Shown piece by piece: positions 1-7,648 of a stretch of DNA of 64,000 nucleotides. The translations under genes and the position numbers were made by a program. Position 1 is the stretch's first letter. Each line of letters opens with the position of its first letter. The notes beneath the pieces were generated by a model that was not told the origin of the DNA, made no database searches, and saw only the letters and a program-made list of their open reading frames with translations. This DNA comes from Halorussus limi (GTDB taxonomy: Archaea > Halobacteriota > Halobacteria > Halobacteriales > Haladaptataceae): contig NZ_CP096659.1 in assembly GCF_023238205.1 (NCBI RefSeq), positions 744,001 to 808,000 on the forward strand. Direction: 5' to 3'.

Positions 1-368
1 AGCGCTGCGGGGACCACGACTGCTGCCGGATGACCCTTGACGTCACGATGGCCGTCGTCGATGTCAAGAACGTTTGCGGCTGTTGCATTCGCGAGTGATG
101 CCTCGGTGGGTGGAGCTGTCCGGCCGTTCCCATCGAGCACTGTTACATCGCCATTGTCGTGTGCACGGTCAAGTGCATGGTCACGGACTACCTCACCACT
201 CCCATATCGGTATCCTGCTGTGATCGCAGCGAGCGTATCTAGCACTCGGCGGCGAACCGTCTCTGTGACAACTTCGTCATAGGTGGACAGATTCGCACAG
301 CGGGCAAATTGTGCGACTTTCACTGTCCCAGAGGCCGAATCTTGGGCCTCTGTTTCACTGCCAGTCAT
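1..368 (-). CDS. MmgE/PrpD family protein, N-terminal part (cut by window edge)
   Basis: About 122 codons are readable from an ATG at 368 down to the window edge, with no stop. The translation contains the family block ATAANVLDIDDGHRDVKGHP followed by AAVVVPAAL, which is typical of the MmgE/PrpD helical domain (2-methylcitrate dehydratase and related dehydratases, decarboxylases and isomerases). The start lies one base after the stop of the Rieske gene, so it is the third gene of an operon with the amidohydrolase and Rieske genes. The family is known for removing or shifting groups on small carboxylic acids. The substrate here cannot be read from the sequence, and the rest of the gene lies outside the window. 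Confidence 0.85.
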   Translation of the reverse strand, partial: MTGSETEAQDSASGTVKVAQFARCANLSTYDEVVTETVRRRVLDTLAAITAGYRYGSGEVVRDHALDRAHDNGDVTVLDGNGRTAPPTEASLANATAANVLDIDDGHRDVKGHPAAVVVPAA

Positions 369-369
369 T

Positions 370-837
370 TCAGAGGTACACGACGACTTGGTCGTCTTCG
401 ACATCCACCTCGTACGTATCAACAGGCGGTTCGTCACCCTCAAGGTCGACATCACAACCACAGCTATCGTCACTCGGGGTTTGCCCACTTTCGCCGTCCT
501 GTGACGATTCGACGGCCGTCTCGTATGAGCGGGCCTTTACTTTGTGGGGGTTGAATACTGATTCACCGGACGTGATCTCAAACTCCCAGCCGTGCCACGG
601 ACATCTGAGGATGTGGCCATCACACTCCCAGTTGACTTCTCCAGGTTGCTCGGCCGTGACAGTACCGGTTACTTTTCCTTCGCAGAGCGGTGCTCGTTGA
701 TGTGGGCAGTCGTTCTTCAATGCGTGATACTCACCGTCAACGTTGAACACGCCAACGGAGACACCATCTAGCTCCACGATTTTGCGTTCACCGGGTGCGA
801 TCTCCGAAGTCGGACAGATTTCAAATCTCTTCTGCAT
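370..837 (-). CDS. Rieske [2Fe-2S] ferredoxin-like protein
   Basis: 155 residues. The two Rieske cluster-binding motifs are present: CPH in DCPHQRAPLCEG near residues 43-54 and CPWHGWEF near residues 79-86, matching the C-x-H and C-x2-H ligand pattern. The protein is longer than a minimal Rieske ferredoxin. Its C-terminal 50 residues are acidic and contain a CGCD stretch of unknown role. It probably acts as a soluble electron carrier, or as a small subunit of an oxygenase-like enzyme, for the pathway encoded by its operon partners. It starts 2 bases after the amidohydrolase stop and is followed after 1 base by the MmgE/PrpD gene, which suggests one transcript. No oxygenase catalytic domain is visible here. 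Confidence 0.85.
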   Translation of the reverse strand: MQKRFEICPTSEIAPGERKIVELDGVSVGVFNVDGEYHALKNDCPHQRAPLCEGKVTGTVTAEQPGEVNWECDGHILRCPWHGWEFEITSGESVFNPHKVKARSYETAVESSQDGESGQTPSDDSCGCDVDLEGDEPPVDTYEVDVEDDQVVVYL

Positions 838-839
838 GA

Positions 840-1943
840 TTAACTCGTGGGGAGGGTAGTCGGGTCGTCCGGGAGGCCGTACAGTTCTTGGGCGTTCTTC
901 GCGAAGACGCGTTCTTCCATCTCATCAGGGAGTGGCGGGAGTGCGTACATGGGCGAGTCCGTATCCCAGTGTGGATAGTCGCTTGCAAACATCACCGTCT
1001 CCTCGGCATGCATCATCTCGAGGATACGGACGAGATCTTGGGGGTCGTTCGGCTCTTCGATAGGTTGGGTCGTGAACCGAACTTGGTCGCGGATATACTC
1101 GCTTGGTGGCTTCTGGAGATACGGAACTTGCGCTCTAAGCGCCTTCCAGTTTTTGTCCATCCGCCAGAGGAAGTGAGGAACCCAACTGAGTCCACCTTCG
1201 ATGAACACCCAATTGAGGTCAGGGAATTTCGCAAAGACCCCTTCGGCGGTGAGACTTACAAGTTGACCCATGCCATAGGTACCAAGCAGCGAGTGCCACT
1301 CAAAGTACGTGTCGGGGTGGCCAGCTCCGGTTGGCGGTCGCGTGACACCGTGTCCTTCTGTGTATGGGTGCATCGCGATAGGGAGCCCCATCTCTTCGGC
1401 CGCCTCGTACATCGGCCAATAGTATTCATGTCCATAGGGGAGCTGTGACGCATACGGCATCACGACTTGGACGATGCGGGGATGGTCACCAAGATTGCGA
1501 ATCATCTCGGCCATCCGTTCAGGTTTCTGTGGTGCTGCAATCAGCGACCCGACGAACGGACCTCCCTCCGAAAGCCAGCGGTCAATGACCCACTTGTTGT
1601 TAGCCACCGCAAGTTCGGCTGCATAGTCCCTGTTCGGGAGTGCTGTAAGGTTCAGGTAAGAGTTCCCGGTGAGAATTGCGTAGTCGACACCGTATTCGTT
1701 CAAGTGGTGCTCTTTCATCTTCTCGATGTCCGACCCTGGCTTACTCCCATCGTCCGGGATAGCATCACGGCGAGAGAACTCCGCGACGTTGTCGTAGAGG
1801 ATTGCAGGAGACTGGAGACCGCGATCCTTGTACCGGTCGGGAAGGTACTGGATGACCTCTTCCTCGTCTTTCCACCGTTGGTGGATGTCACAGTCGATGA
1901 GAGTTGGACCCTCACCGGACCTATCGAAATTGCGTCTAGCCAT
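840..1943 (-). CDS. Amidohydrolase family 2 (metal-dependent hydrolase/decarboxylase)
   Basis: 367 residues from ATG 1943; a TTG at 1958 in the same frame is less likely. The fold markers of the amidohydrolase-2 family (ACMS decarboxylase-like TIM barrels) are present: an early metal-site stretch IDCDIHQ, a central His in MHPYTEGHG, FIEGGLSWVPHFLWR, and a late Asp in FASDYPHWD. Members cleave C-C or C-N bonds in carboxylated ring or chain compounds using a divalent metal. It is the first gene of a three-gene minus-strand operon with Rieske and MmgE/PrpD proteins and diverges from a nitrilase-family gene, a grouping that points to catabolism of a small organic acid or amide. The substrate is not deducible. 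Confidence 0.85.
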   Translation of the reverse strand: MARRNFDRSGEGPTLIDCDIHQRWKDEEEVIQYLPDRYKDRGLQSPAILYDNVAEFSRRDAIPDDGSKPGSDIEKMKEHHLNEYGVDYAILTGNSYLNLTALPNRDYAAELAVANNKWVIDRWLSEGGPFVGSLIAAPQKPERMAEMIRNLGDHPRIVQVVMPYASQLPYGHEYYWPMYEAAEEMGLPIAMHPYTEGHGVTRPPTGAGHPDTYFEWHSLLGTYGMGQLVSLTAEGVFAKFPDLNWVFIEGGLSWVPHFLWRMDKNWKALRAQVPYLQKPPSEYIRDQVRFTTQPIEEPNDPQDLVRILEMMHAEETVMFASDYPHWDTDSPMYALPPLPDEMEERVFAKNAQELYGLPDDPTTLPTS

Positions 1944-2171
1944 CGGTGGCTGAATCAAAATGGGCTATCGTGGTTATAGTTCAGGGCGCACTTGTGTCGA
2001 TTATTTATGTCCCCCGTAGCTCACCGTTTTTCCGTCTGTGTTCTAGAGCTGGGGGTATCATAGACTACAAGAAGGTCAATGATACCAACTGTTTGTGCGA
2101 ACCCTTACAGCCATGTGGTGTGCAGCGTTCATCATGAACTCTCAAGTTCAATCCTGGAGGTGCATGGTATC
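1944..2171. promoter_or_regulatory. Divergent intergenic region
   Basis: About 230 bases separate the amidohydrolase operon (leftward) from the nitrilase-family gene (rightward). Both promoters must lie here. An AT-rich stretch around 2000-2015 (TTATTTATGT) could serve as a TATA element for the leftward operon. No operator repeat is clear by eye. Confidence 0.4.
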
Positions 2172-2942
2172 GTGACCGAACCTTGTGTCGCAGTTTGTGA
2201 GTTCGAACCTACGGTTGGTAACCCCGAGTTGAACACGGAGGTGATATCCGAACTCGCTGAATCATGTTCAGTAGATACTCAGGTCACAGTTTTCCCGGAA
2301 CTTTCGCTTACCGGATACGACTTGGACATACTACCGGAACACGCTATTGAAGTACCGGGCCAAGAAACAGATGCCCTGTCTGCTATTGCCGCCGATTCAG
2401 GGATTGATCTTGTCGTCGGTGCCCCAGAGCGGGATGGACGTGAACTGTATAATTCGCTACTCTACATTTCGAATAACGGTGTTGAGGCAGTGTACCGCAA
2501 GCGCCGGTCATGGGGTGACGAGGCAGACATTTTCTCGACCGGTACTGAAGCAACGACAGTCGAGACACCGCTCGGTAAGGCAGGATTCCTCCTTTGTTAC
2601 GACCTGAACTTCCCAGAGCTATCGATGGAGTACATGGATGCCGACTGCGACCTCCTATTCGTGAGCGCGGCGTGGCGTCAGTCGTACGCCTCGGACTGGC
2701 AGCTACTCGCACGGGCTCGGGCCCTCGATAATACATGCTATGTAGCAGCTGCGAATCACCGCGGATCACAGTCTGGACGTGTCCACGCCGGAGGAAGCCT
2801 CATTGCCGGTCCACGCGGAGATGTACTCAGTAAGACGACTGATGGTATGCGGATTGTCGGTTGCCCGATACAGGAGACGGTGCTCAAATCGGGACGTAAA
2901 CGGAATCCCGTCCGTGAAGCACGTCGACACCAGTCCCGCTGA
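2172..2942 (+). CDS. Carbon-nitrogen hydrolase (nitrilase superfamily)
   Basis: 256 residues from a GTG at 2172. The open frame extends upstream to 2079, but the domain begins at TEPCVAVCEFEP, so the GTG is preferred. The Glu-Lys-Cys triad can be placed: Glu in FPELSLTGYD, Lys in the YRKRRSWG stretch, and Cys in LLCYDLNFPEL. The family hydrolyses amides, nitriles or N-carbamoyl compounds in the cytoplasm. The length is normal for a single-domain member, with no glutamine-dependent NAD synthetase domain attached. It diverges from the amidohydrolase/Rieske/MmgE operon and may act on the same compound class; that link is inference from position only. Confidence 0.85.
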   Translation: MTEPCVAVCEFEPTVGNPELNTEVISELAESCSVDTQVTVFPELSLTGYDLDILPEHAIEVPGQETDALSAIAADSGIDLVVGAPERDGRELYNSLLYISNNGVEAVYRKRRSWGDEADIFSTGTEATTVETPLGKAGFLLCYDLNFPELSMEYMDADCDLLFVSAAWRQSYASDWQLLARARALDNTCYVAAANHRGSQSGRVHAGGSLIAGPRGDVLSKTTDGMRIVGCPIQETVLKSGRKRNPVREARRHQSR

Positions 2943-2973
2943 TACTACAGTGGGCAAAATAGAACGAAATAGA

Positions 2974-2981
2974 CGCACTTA
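2974..2981 (+). promoter_or_regulatory. Putative TATA element of uspA
   Basis: The AT-rich stretch ACTTAAAT lies about 45 bases upstream of the UspA start. This would leave a short 5-prime leader of about 20 bases. The call is by eye. Confidence 0.35.
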
Positions 2982-3022
2982 AATCAAAAACATGTCCGGG
3001 CGACTGGTCTTGTGAATACACC

Positions 3023-3460
3023 ATGACGGAACATCATGCGAAGACTCCGACTGTCGTAATGCCTGAGAGCAAAAATCCCGCATGGGCTCGTCGGACTGCC
3101 CACACAATTGCGGAGATGGAACAGGAAGACGGCTCTGAAGTCGTTCTCCTCTCCATCCTTGACCCAGAAACAGTAGACGATACCACTAACATTGATGACC
3201 GTGTCTCAGAACGGGCTGCTATCCAGAGTGCAAAAGAAGAATTAATTGACGCTGATCTCCCTGTCACTACACTCGGTATTCCGAACGCCAACCGTCCGGA
3301 CGGTATTATTCAGGGGATCAAGCAGACAAACGCCGATCGGGCGTACATGTATAGTCGCAAGCGAACCCCGGCTGGGAAAGCCATTTTCGGAAGTACAATT
3401 GGAGATGTCTTAGCTCGTTCACCAGTTCCGGTAGTCGTTATTCCGTCTATGGATAGGTGA
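3023..3460 (+). CDS. Universal stress protein (UspA family)
   Basis: 145 residues, the usual single-domain UspA length. The C-terminal nucleotide-site region is recognisable as AGKAIFGSTIGDVLARSPVP followed by VVVIPS. The N-terminus is short of the usual ILVPVDGS strand and reads TPTVVMPESKNPAWAR. UspA proteins are cytoplasmic nucleotide-binding stress factors, and in haloarchaea they are often encoded beside transporters. This one sits between a nitrilase gene and the osmoprotectant importer on the same strand, about 180 bases from the latter, so a link to osmotic stress is plausible but not shown. It has its own AT-rich promoter candidate upstream. Confidence 0.85.
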   Translation: MTEHHAKTPTVVMPESKNPAWARRTAHTIAEMEQEDGSEVVLLSILDPETVDDTTNIDDRVSERAAIQSAKEELIDADLPVTTLGIPNANRPDGIIQGIKQTNADRAYMYSRKRTPAGKAIFGSTIGDVLARSPVPVVVIPSMDR

Positions 3461-3577
3461 GCAAGCCGCTAACTGGTTTCTAGAAGCTTCTGTCTAAAGC
3501 GGAGAATGTAGGCCACCGAAATTGACATCGACATATAAAGATCGAAGCGAACATTTTCGGCTGGTATAGAAATCCTC

Positions 3578-3586
3578 TATAAAAAG
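3578..3586 (+). promoter_or_regulatory. Putative TATA box of the osmoprotectant operon
   Basis: TATAAAAAG lies 58 bases upstream of the substrate-binding protein ATG, giving an expected transcript start about 35-40 bases before the ATG. It is the strongest archaeal TATA match in the 3461-3643 gap. Confidence 0.5.
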
Positions 3587-3643
3587 ACTCCTAATAGTAC
3601 GTGCGAAGTATTACCGGGAAAAGGACAATCGTTTCGATAGACC

Positions 3644-4579
3644 ATGTTAGACCAACTCTCACGAAGGGATATGATCAAAAGTGTCGCCAGCACGGGGGTT
3701 GCTGGCGTACTTGCAGGTTGTGCAGGTATGGGTGGCGGTGGCTCGGTCAAGGTGAGTTCCAAGCAGTTCACTGAACAGGAACTCCTTGGCTACATGGCTC
3801 TTGAGTCGTTGAAAGCTAACACTGACCTCACCGTCAAAGACGAGATTGGCCTTGGCGGAACGACAACGAACTTCAAGGCGCTTAAAGAAGGTCAGGTGGA
3901 TGTCTACTGGGAGTATACAGGAACTGCGTGGAGTACACTTCCACCATCCCATGACAAGGTCATTACGGATCCCAAGAAGCTCTACAACAAGCTTGATGAG
4001 AACTGGGACGACCAGCAGGGCCTCGAATACCTGAAACGTGCTCCGTTCAACAATACATACGTTTTGACGGCGAACCCAGACTGGGTGAAGAAAACCGGCG
4101 TAGAAACAATTAGCGACCTCGCGAAGTACATCAACGACGGAAACACGGATTTCACCGTCGTCATGAACGCAGAGTTCCAATCTCGTCAAGACGGGTGGCC
4201 AGGACTCGCTAAACACTACGGATTCGCCGGCGTGAGGAAAAAACTGAACGTCAAGAACATCGGATCTGGCCTCACCTATCAGGTTGTTGGTGAAGGCGAA
4301 GCAGCTGTCGGCATGGGGTTCAACACAAACCCGAAGATTCCCAAATTCAATCTCAAGGTACTGAAGGACGATCAAGGGTTCTTCCCCGTTTACAATCCTG
4401 CCCCGATTGTCAATCAGAAGGCGCTCGACAATCATCCGGCAATGAAATCTGCGCTCAACAAAATCGGACCGAACCTCACGACCGACAAGATTCGCAAACT
4501 CAATCAGAAGGTCTCACTTGAGGGGAAGGACGCCAACAAGGTCGCAAAGCAGTTCCTGAAGGACGCAGGTGTCATCTAA
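3644..4579 (+). CDS. Osmoprotectant ABC importer, substrate-binding lipoprotein
   Basis: 311 residues. The N-terminus carries a twin-arginine SRRDM motif at residues 6-10, a hydrophobic stretch and a lipobox LAGC with Cys26, so it is probably Tat-exported and lipid-anchored outside the membrane. The mature part matches the ProX/OpuCC-type glycine betaine/choline binding family (QFTEQELLGYM near the start, DVYWEYTGTAW, and a PAPIVNQKALDNHPAM stretch). It captures a quaternary ammonium compatible solute and hands it to the two permeases encoded downstream. It is the first gene of a four-gene operon; the next start is 11 bases away. The exact solute (betaine, choline, carnitine) cannot be decided. 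Confidence 0.92.
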   Translation: MLDQLSRRDMIKSVASTGVAGVLAGCAGMGGGGSVKVSSKQFTEQELLGYMALESLKANTDLTVKDEIGLGGTTTNFKALKEGQVDVYWEYTGTAWSTLPPSHDKVITDPKKLYNKLDENWDDQQGLEYLKRAPFNNTYVLTANPDWVKKTGVETISDLAKYINDGNTDFTVVMNAEFQSRQDGWPGLAKHYGFAGVRKKLNVKNIGSGLTYQVVGEGEAAVGMGFNTNPKIPKFNLKVLKDDQGFFPVYNPAPIVNQKALDNHPAMKSALNKIGPNLTTDKIRKLNQKVSLEGKDANKVAKQFLKDAGVI

Positions 4580-4590
4580 ACAGTTCCATC

Positions 4591-5298
4591 ATGTCATTAC
4601 TTGATCCGCTGATATTGGGTGCATACATCCAGTTTCTTCTGGACAATGCACCGAGTCTCTTTAGGCTCACAATACAGCACATCGTAATCATCACTCAGGC
4701 AATTGCGGTTGCCGTCCCCCTAGGGGTCCTGCTAGGAACGCTTATCACCTTCAATGAGCGAGCAGCGACCGTCGTGCTCTGGTTGGCCGGGATTATGATG
4801 ACGATCCCTAGTATCGCACTATTCGGACTCTTGATTCCCTACTTCGGCATCGGGAATCCACCGGTTATCGTGGCACTCATCCTCTATTCCCAACTACCCG
4901 TCGTGCGTAACACGTACGTCGGTCTTACAGAGGTTAATCCGGCAGCCATCGAAGCCGGTGAAGGGCTTGGAATGACACAGCTTGAACGACTCCGCAAAGT
5001 GAAAATACCCATGGCACTACCGGTCGTGATGGCAGGCGTTCGTAACGCAGTCGTCGTACTCATTGGAATTGCTGCCATCGGTGCCTTCATCGGGGCAGGC
5101 GGCCTCGGAGATTTCATCTTCGACGGTATCTCCGATGCCAACACTCCGAAGATTGTAATCACTACTATCTGTCTCTCCCTACTTGCGCTCACGTTCGATT
5201 ATGGCTTTGCACTGATCGAACAGCGACTACGGCAGCGGAACGGTGAGTCAGTTGATCCTCTGCTCTTCCAGCGATTACTAAACAAGGTGAAAGCATGA
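4591..5298 (+). CDS. Osmoprotectant ABC importer, permease 1
   Basis: 235 residues with about six hydrophobic segments. The EAA loop that contacts the ATPase is clear at about residues 121-140 (EAGEGLGMTQLERLRKVKIP), followed by the MAGVRNAVVV helix typical of ProW/OpuCB permeases. It forms the transmembrane channel together with the second permease of the operon. Its stop overlaps the ATPase start by 4 bases (ATGA), so the two are translationally coupled. Two separate permease genes with the ATPase between them is the OpuB/OpuC arrangement rather than the single ProW arrangement. Confidence 0.92.
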   Translation: MSLLDPLILGAYIQFLLDNAPSLFRLTIQHIVIITQAIAVAVPLGVLLGTLITFNERAATVVLWLAGIMMTIPSIALFGLLIPYFGIGNPPVIVALILYSQLPVVRNTYVGLTEVNPAAIEAGEGLGMTQLERLRKVKIPMALPVVMAGVRNAVVVLIGIAAIGAFIGAGGLGDFIFDGISDANTPKIVITTICLSLLALTFDYGFALIEQRLRQRNGESVDPLLFQRLLNKVKA

Positions 5299-6338
5299 GC
5301 TCCACCATTGAATTCGACAGCGTTACGAAGGTGTACGACGACGGAACCGTCGCAATAGAAGACATCAGTTTCACGGTCGAAGAGGGAACAACAACAGTCC
5401 TCGTCGGCCCCTCTGGATGTGGGAAGACCACGACGATGCAGTTGGTCAACCGCCTTGAGGAACCAACTGAGGGAACTGTACTGTTCGACGGGACAGACAT
5501 TCGCAACCTTGACCCGATCGACCTCCGTCGCGATATCGGCTATGTCATTCAGGAAATCGGACTCTTCGACCATATGACGGTCAAAGAGAACGTCGCGACG
5601 GTTCCAGACCTCAAGGGGTGGAATCAAGACCGAATTGATGACCGCGTTGACGAACTCTTGGAACTCATGGACCTCCCGCCTGCCGAGTATCGGGACCAGT
5701 ATCCCGAGGCTCTATCGGGCGGTCAGCGTCAGCGTATCGGGGTGGCGCGTGCCCTTGCTGCAGATCCGGACGTCCTTCTAATGGACGAACCGTTCGGTGC
5801 ACTCGACCCCATCACTAGGGAAAACCTACAGGACGAATTCCTCGAAATCCAGGAGGAGATCAACACGACCATTCTGTTCGTCACACACAGCATCGACGAG
5901 GCACTGAAAATGGGCGACCGCATCGCTATTTTCGACGTCGGCGAACTCGTCCAATACGATTCACCACAGGCAATCCTCGAGGAGCCAAAAAGTGAATTCG
6001 TCGAGGACTTCATCGGTGCAGACCGCACTCTCAAGGAGCTTCAAGTAATCCAAGCCGGAGACCTAATGGAACCTGCTGACGGTTACGAGAGCATCGTTGA
6101 CACAATTGGTGAAAGTGTGAACAGCGGTGAAGAAGTGGTCCCGGTATCACCGACTGACTCCACGCAGGTGGCGCTCTCGCGGATGATTCAAGCAGACATC
6201 GAAGCCATCCCTGTTGTCGATGACGGGGAAGTTCTCGGCGTCGTGACCGAGGATGCCATCCGTGACCGTCGAGAGGAACCAACCAACGGCGGAGACCGCC
6301 AGTCGGTGTCGAAGACAACAAACACAGGTGATGTCTAA
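5295..6338 (+). CDS. Osmoprotectant ABC importer, ATPase with C-terminal CBS region
   Basis: 347 residues. The nucleotide-binding domain is complete: Walker A GPSGCGKTT (about 38-46), signature LSGGQRQRIG (about 140), Walker B VLLMDEP (about 160) with the switch His in LFVTHSIDEAL. The last 100 residues contain a CBS-type segment (AIPVVDDGEVLGVVTEDAIR), which in OpuA/OpuC ATPases senses ionic strength or cyclic dinucleotides. Only about one CBS repeat is obvious, so gating by a full CBS pair is uncertain. It powers import through the flanking permeases and overlaps both of them by 1-4 bases. Confidence 0.92.
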   Translation: MSSTIEFDSVTKVYDDGTVAIEDISFTVEEGTTTVLVGPSGCGKTTTMQLVNRLEEPTEGTVLFDGTDIRNLDPIDLRRDIGYVIQEIGLFDHMTVKENVATVPDLKGWNQDRIDDRVDELLELMDLPPAEYRDQYPEALSGGQRQRIGVARALAADPDVLLMDEPFGALDPITRENLQDEFLEIQEEINTTILFVTHSIDEALKMGDRIAIFDVGELVQYDSPQAILEEPKSEFVEDFIGADRTLKELQVIQAGDLMEPADGYESIVDTIGESVNSGEEVVPVSPTDSTQVALSRMIQADIEAIPVVDDGEVLGVVTEDAIRDRREEPTNGGDRQSVSKTTNTGDV

Positions 6339-7012
6339 TGGGTGTCCTCGGTCAGCTCATCACGGCATGGAGATACCTGCTAGCTCACAGTGACAAGTTC
6401 CTTGAGCTCCTCCGCCAGCACGTGGCTTTGGTTTTCTCGTCCGTCTTCCTCGCCATTGCCGTCGCCGTACCGCTTGGTATTCTTGCAACCCGGAACGAAC
6501 GGGTTAAAGGCATCATCCTAGGACTCGGGAACATTGCCCAAACTATTCCGACGCTAGCAATCATTGCACTCGTCTTTCCACTCCTCGGGATTGGCTTTCT
6601 GCCCGCATTCGTTGGCCTATTCACCTATGCAGTTCTCCCCATCTTGACAAACACGATAACTGGAATCGAAGACGTGGATGACGGAACTGTCCGAGCAGCT
6701 AAAGGGATGGGTATGACCGACTGGGAAATCCTTCGAAAAATCCAGCTCCCTCTTGCTGTTCCAGTCATCTTCGCAGGGATTCGAACAAGTACAGTCATCA
6801 ATGTCGGGACCGCTTACCTAGCCTTCTTCATCGGTGGCGGAGGACTCGGACTATGGGTTATCTCTGGAATTAACCTCTACAACATGCCCCAAGTTCTAGC
6901 TGGCGCGATTCCAGGAGCACTGCTCGCAATTACCCTCGATAGTCTGTTCGCCCTTGTGGAAAAACAATTGAACGGCGAAGCAACACAGGCCGACGGTGCA
7001 GTGACCGGTTAA
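6338..7012 (+). CDS. Osmoprotectant ABC importer, permease 2
   Basis: 224 residues, hydrophobic, with an EAA-type loop RAAKGMGMTDWEILRKIQLP followed by FAGIRTSTVINVG, as in OpuCD/OpuBD permeases. It is homologous to the first permease but clearly diverged, consistent with a heterodimeric channel. It starts on the last base of the ATPase stop, so it is translationally coupled. It ends the operon, and the strand then enters the GC-rich palindromic region. Confidence 0.92.
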   Translation: MGVLGQLITAWRYLLAHSDKFLELLRQHVALVFSSVFLAIAVAVPLGILATRNERVKGIILGLGNIAQTIPTLAIIALVFPLLGIGFLPAFVGLFTYAVLPILTNTITGIEDVDDGTVRAAKGMGMTDWEILRKIQLPLAVPVIFAGIRTSTVINVGTAYLAFFIGGGGLGLWVISGINLYNMPQVLAGAIPGALLAITLDSLFALVEKQLNGEATQADGAVTG

Positions 7013-7229
7013 CGGCCCTCACGGCAAAAGCCATAGAATCCCATCTCATTCTGCTCCTTGGCAAATTAATGAAGATTCCGATTAGGAGAATGTATCCTAT
7101 TACCCGAAATAACCTCGTCTCACTAGCCACTATTTGATTACGGAATCACCTTTTCTAAGCCCGTAGGATGTGGCTAGAGTATCACGTACCGAAACCGGAT
7201 CGACCATTGATGCTCTACGGCCCGCCCCG

Positions 7230-7287
7230 CGCGCCGCATGCCGCCCTCCGCATCGCTCGCGACAGACCATTCCGGGCATGCGGCGCG
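7230..7287. repeat. 13-bp perfect inverted repeat
   Basis: The left arm CGCGCCGCATGCC at 7230-7242 pairs with the right arm GGCATGCGGCGCG at 7275-7287, around a 32-base loop. It is perfect over 13 bases and lies in the non-coding junction region. Confidence 0.75.
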
Positions 7288-7389
7288 AAGCGCCGTTCCG
7301 GGCTAAAGTGAATGTGCCTTCGACGCCAGCGGGTCTCCCGTTTCGGTCCCGGACTTCCGGAGGCTTCCGGGACACTCCGCAAGCTCCGC

Positions 7390-7417
7390 CCCGCGACGGA
7401 CGTAGTTGCGACGCGGG
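7390..7417. repeat. Short GC inverted repeat
   Basis: CCCGCG at 7390-7395 pairs with CGCGGG at 7412-7417, with a 16-base loop. It is short on its own, but it is the middle one of three hairpins within 310 bases. Confidence 0.4.
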
Positions 7418-7490
7418 CGAAACGGGGACTCCGCTGGACTCTTGCTCCGAGCGGGTCGGCGCGCGGTGCTGGATGCGTGGCCTCCGATAG

Positions 7491-7538
7491 CGCTCTCGCT
7501 CGCGCCCGGCAAGCCGGGCGAAGGCGCGAGCGAGAGCG
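7491..7538. repeat. Long GC-rich hairpin (16-bp perfect arms)
   Basis: The arm CGCTCTCGCTCGCGCC at 7491-7506 is the exact reverse complement of GGCGCGAGCGAGAGCG at 7523-7538. The 16-base spacer itself contains much of a smaller hairpin (CCCGGC, AA, GCCGGG at 7505-7518). Such a strong palindrome in non-coding DNA suits a replication or transfer origin, a terminator or a structured RNA; which one cannot be told. Confidence 0.75.
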
Positions 7539-7648
7539 TACATGTCGGAGTAGTTGGTGTAATCGAGAAAGCTACGGCTGGAGAGTCGTGGTGTCGGAAG
7601 AAGACGCCGAGTGAGCGCCTTCATGCGGTACCACAGCCAGTGATACCA

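Larger units (their letters stand above)
7013..7648. other. Non-coding, palindrome-rich junction region
   Basis: 636 bases without a convincing gene; open frames here on both strands have arginine-rich, non-haloarchaeal composition and look like chance reading of GC-rich DNA. The first 130 bases are AT-rich. From about 7210 the sequence becomes very GC-rich and holds several inverted repeats listed separately. It lies between the chromosomal transporter operon and the first gene of the plasmid-like element, so it could be the element boundary or a replication or transfer origin. No direct repeat or tRNA end marking an attachment site was found by eye. Confidence 0.5.

Noticed and set aside
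7406-7648. Upstream extension of the RPA-like gene
   Set aside because: The extension is compositionally different and includes the long hairpin; ATG 7649 begins the normal acidic sequence.
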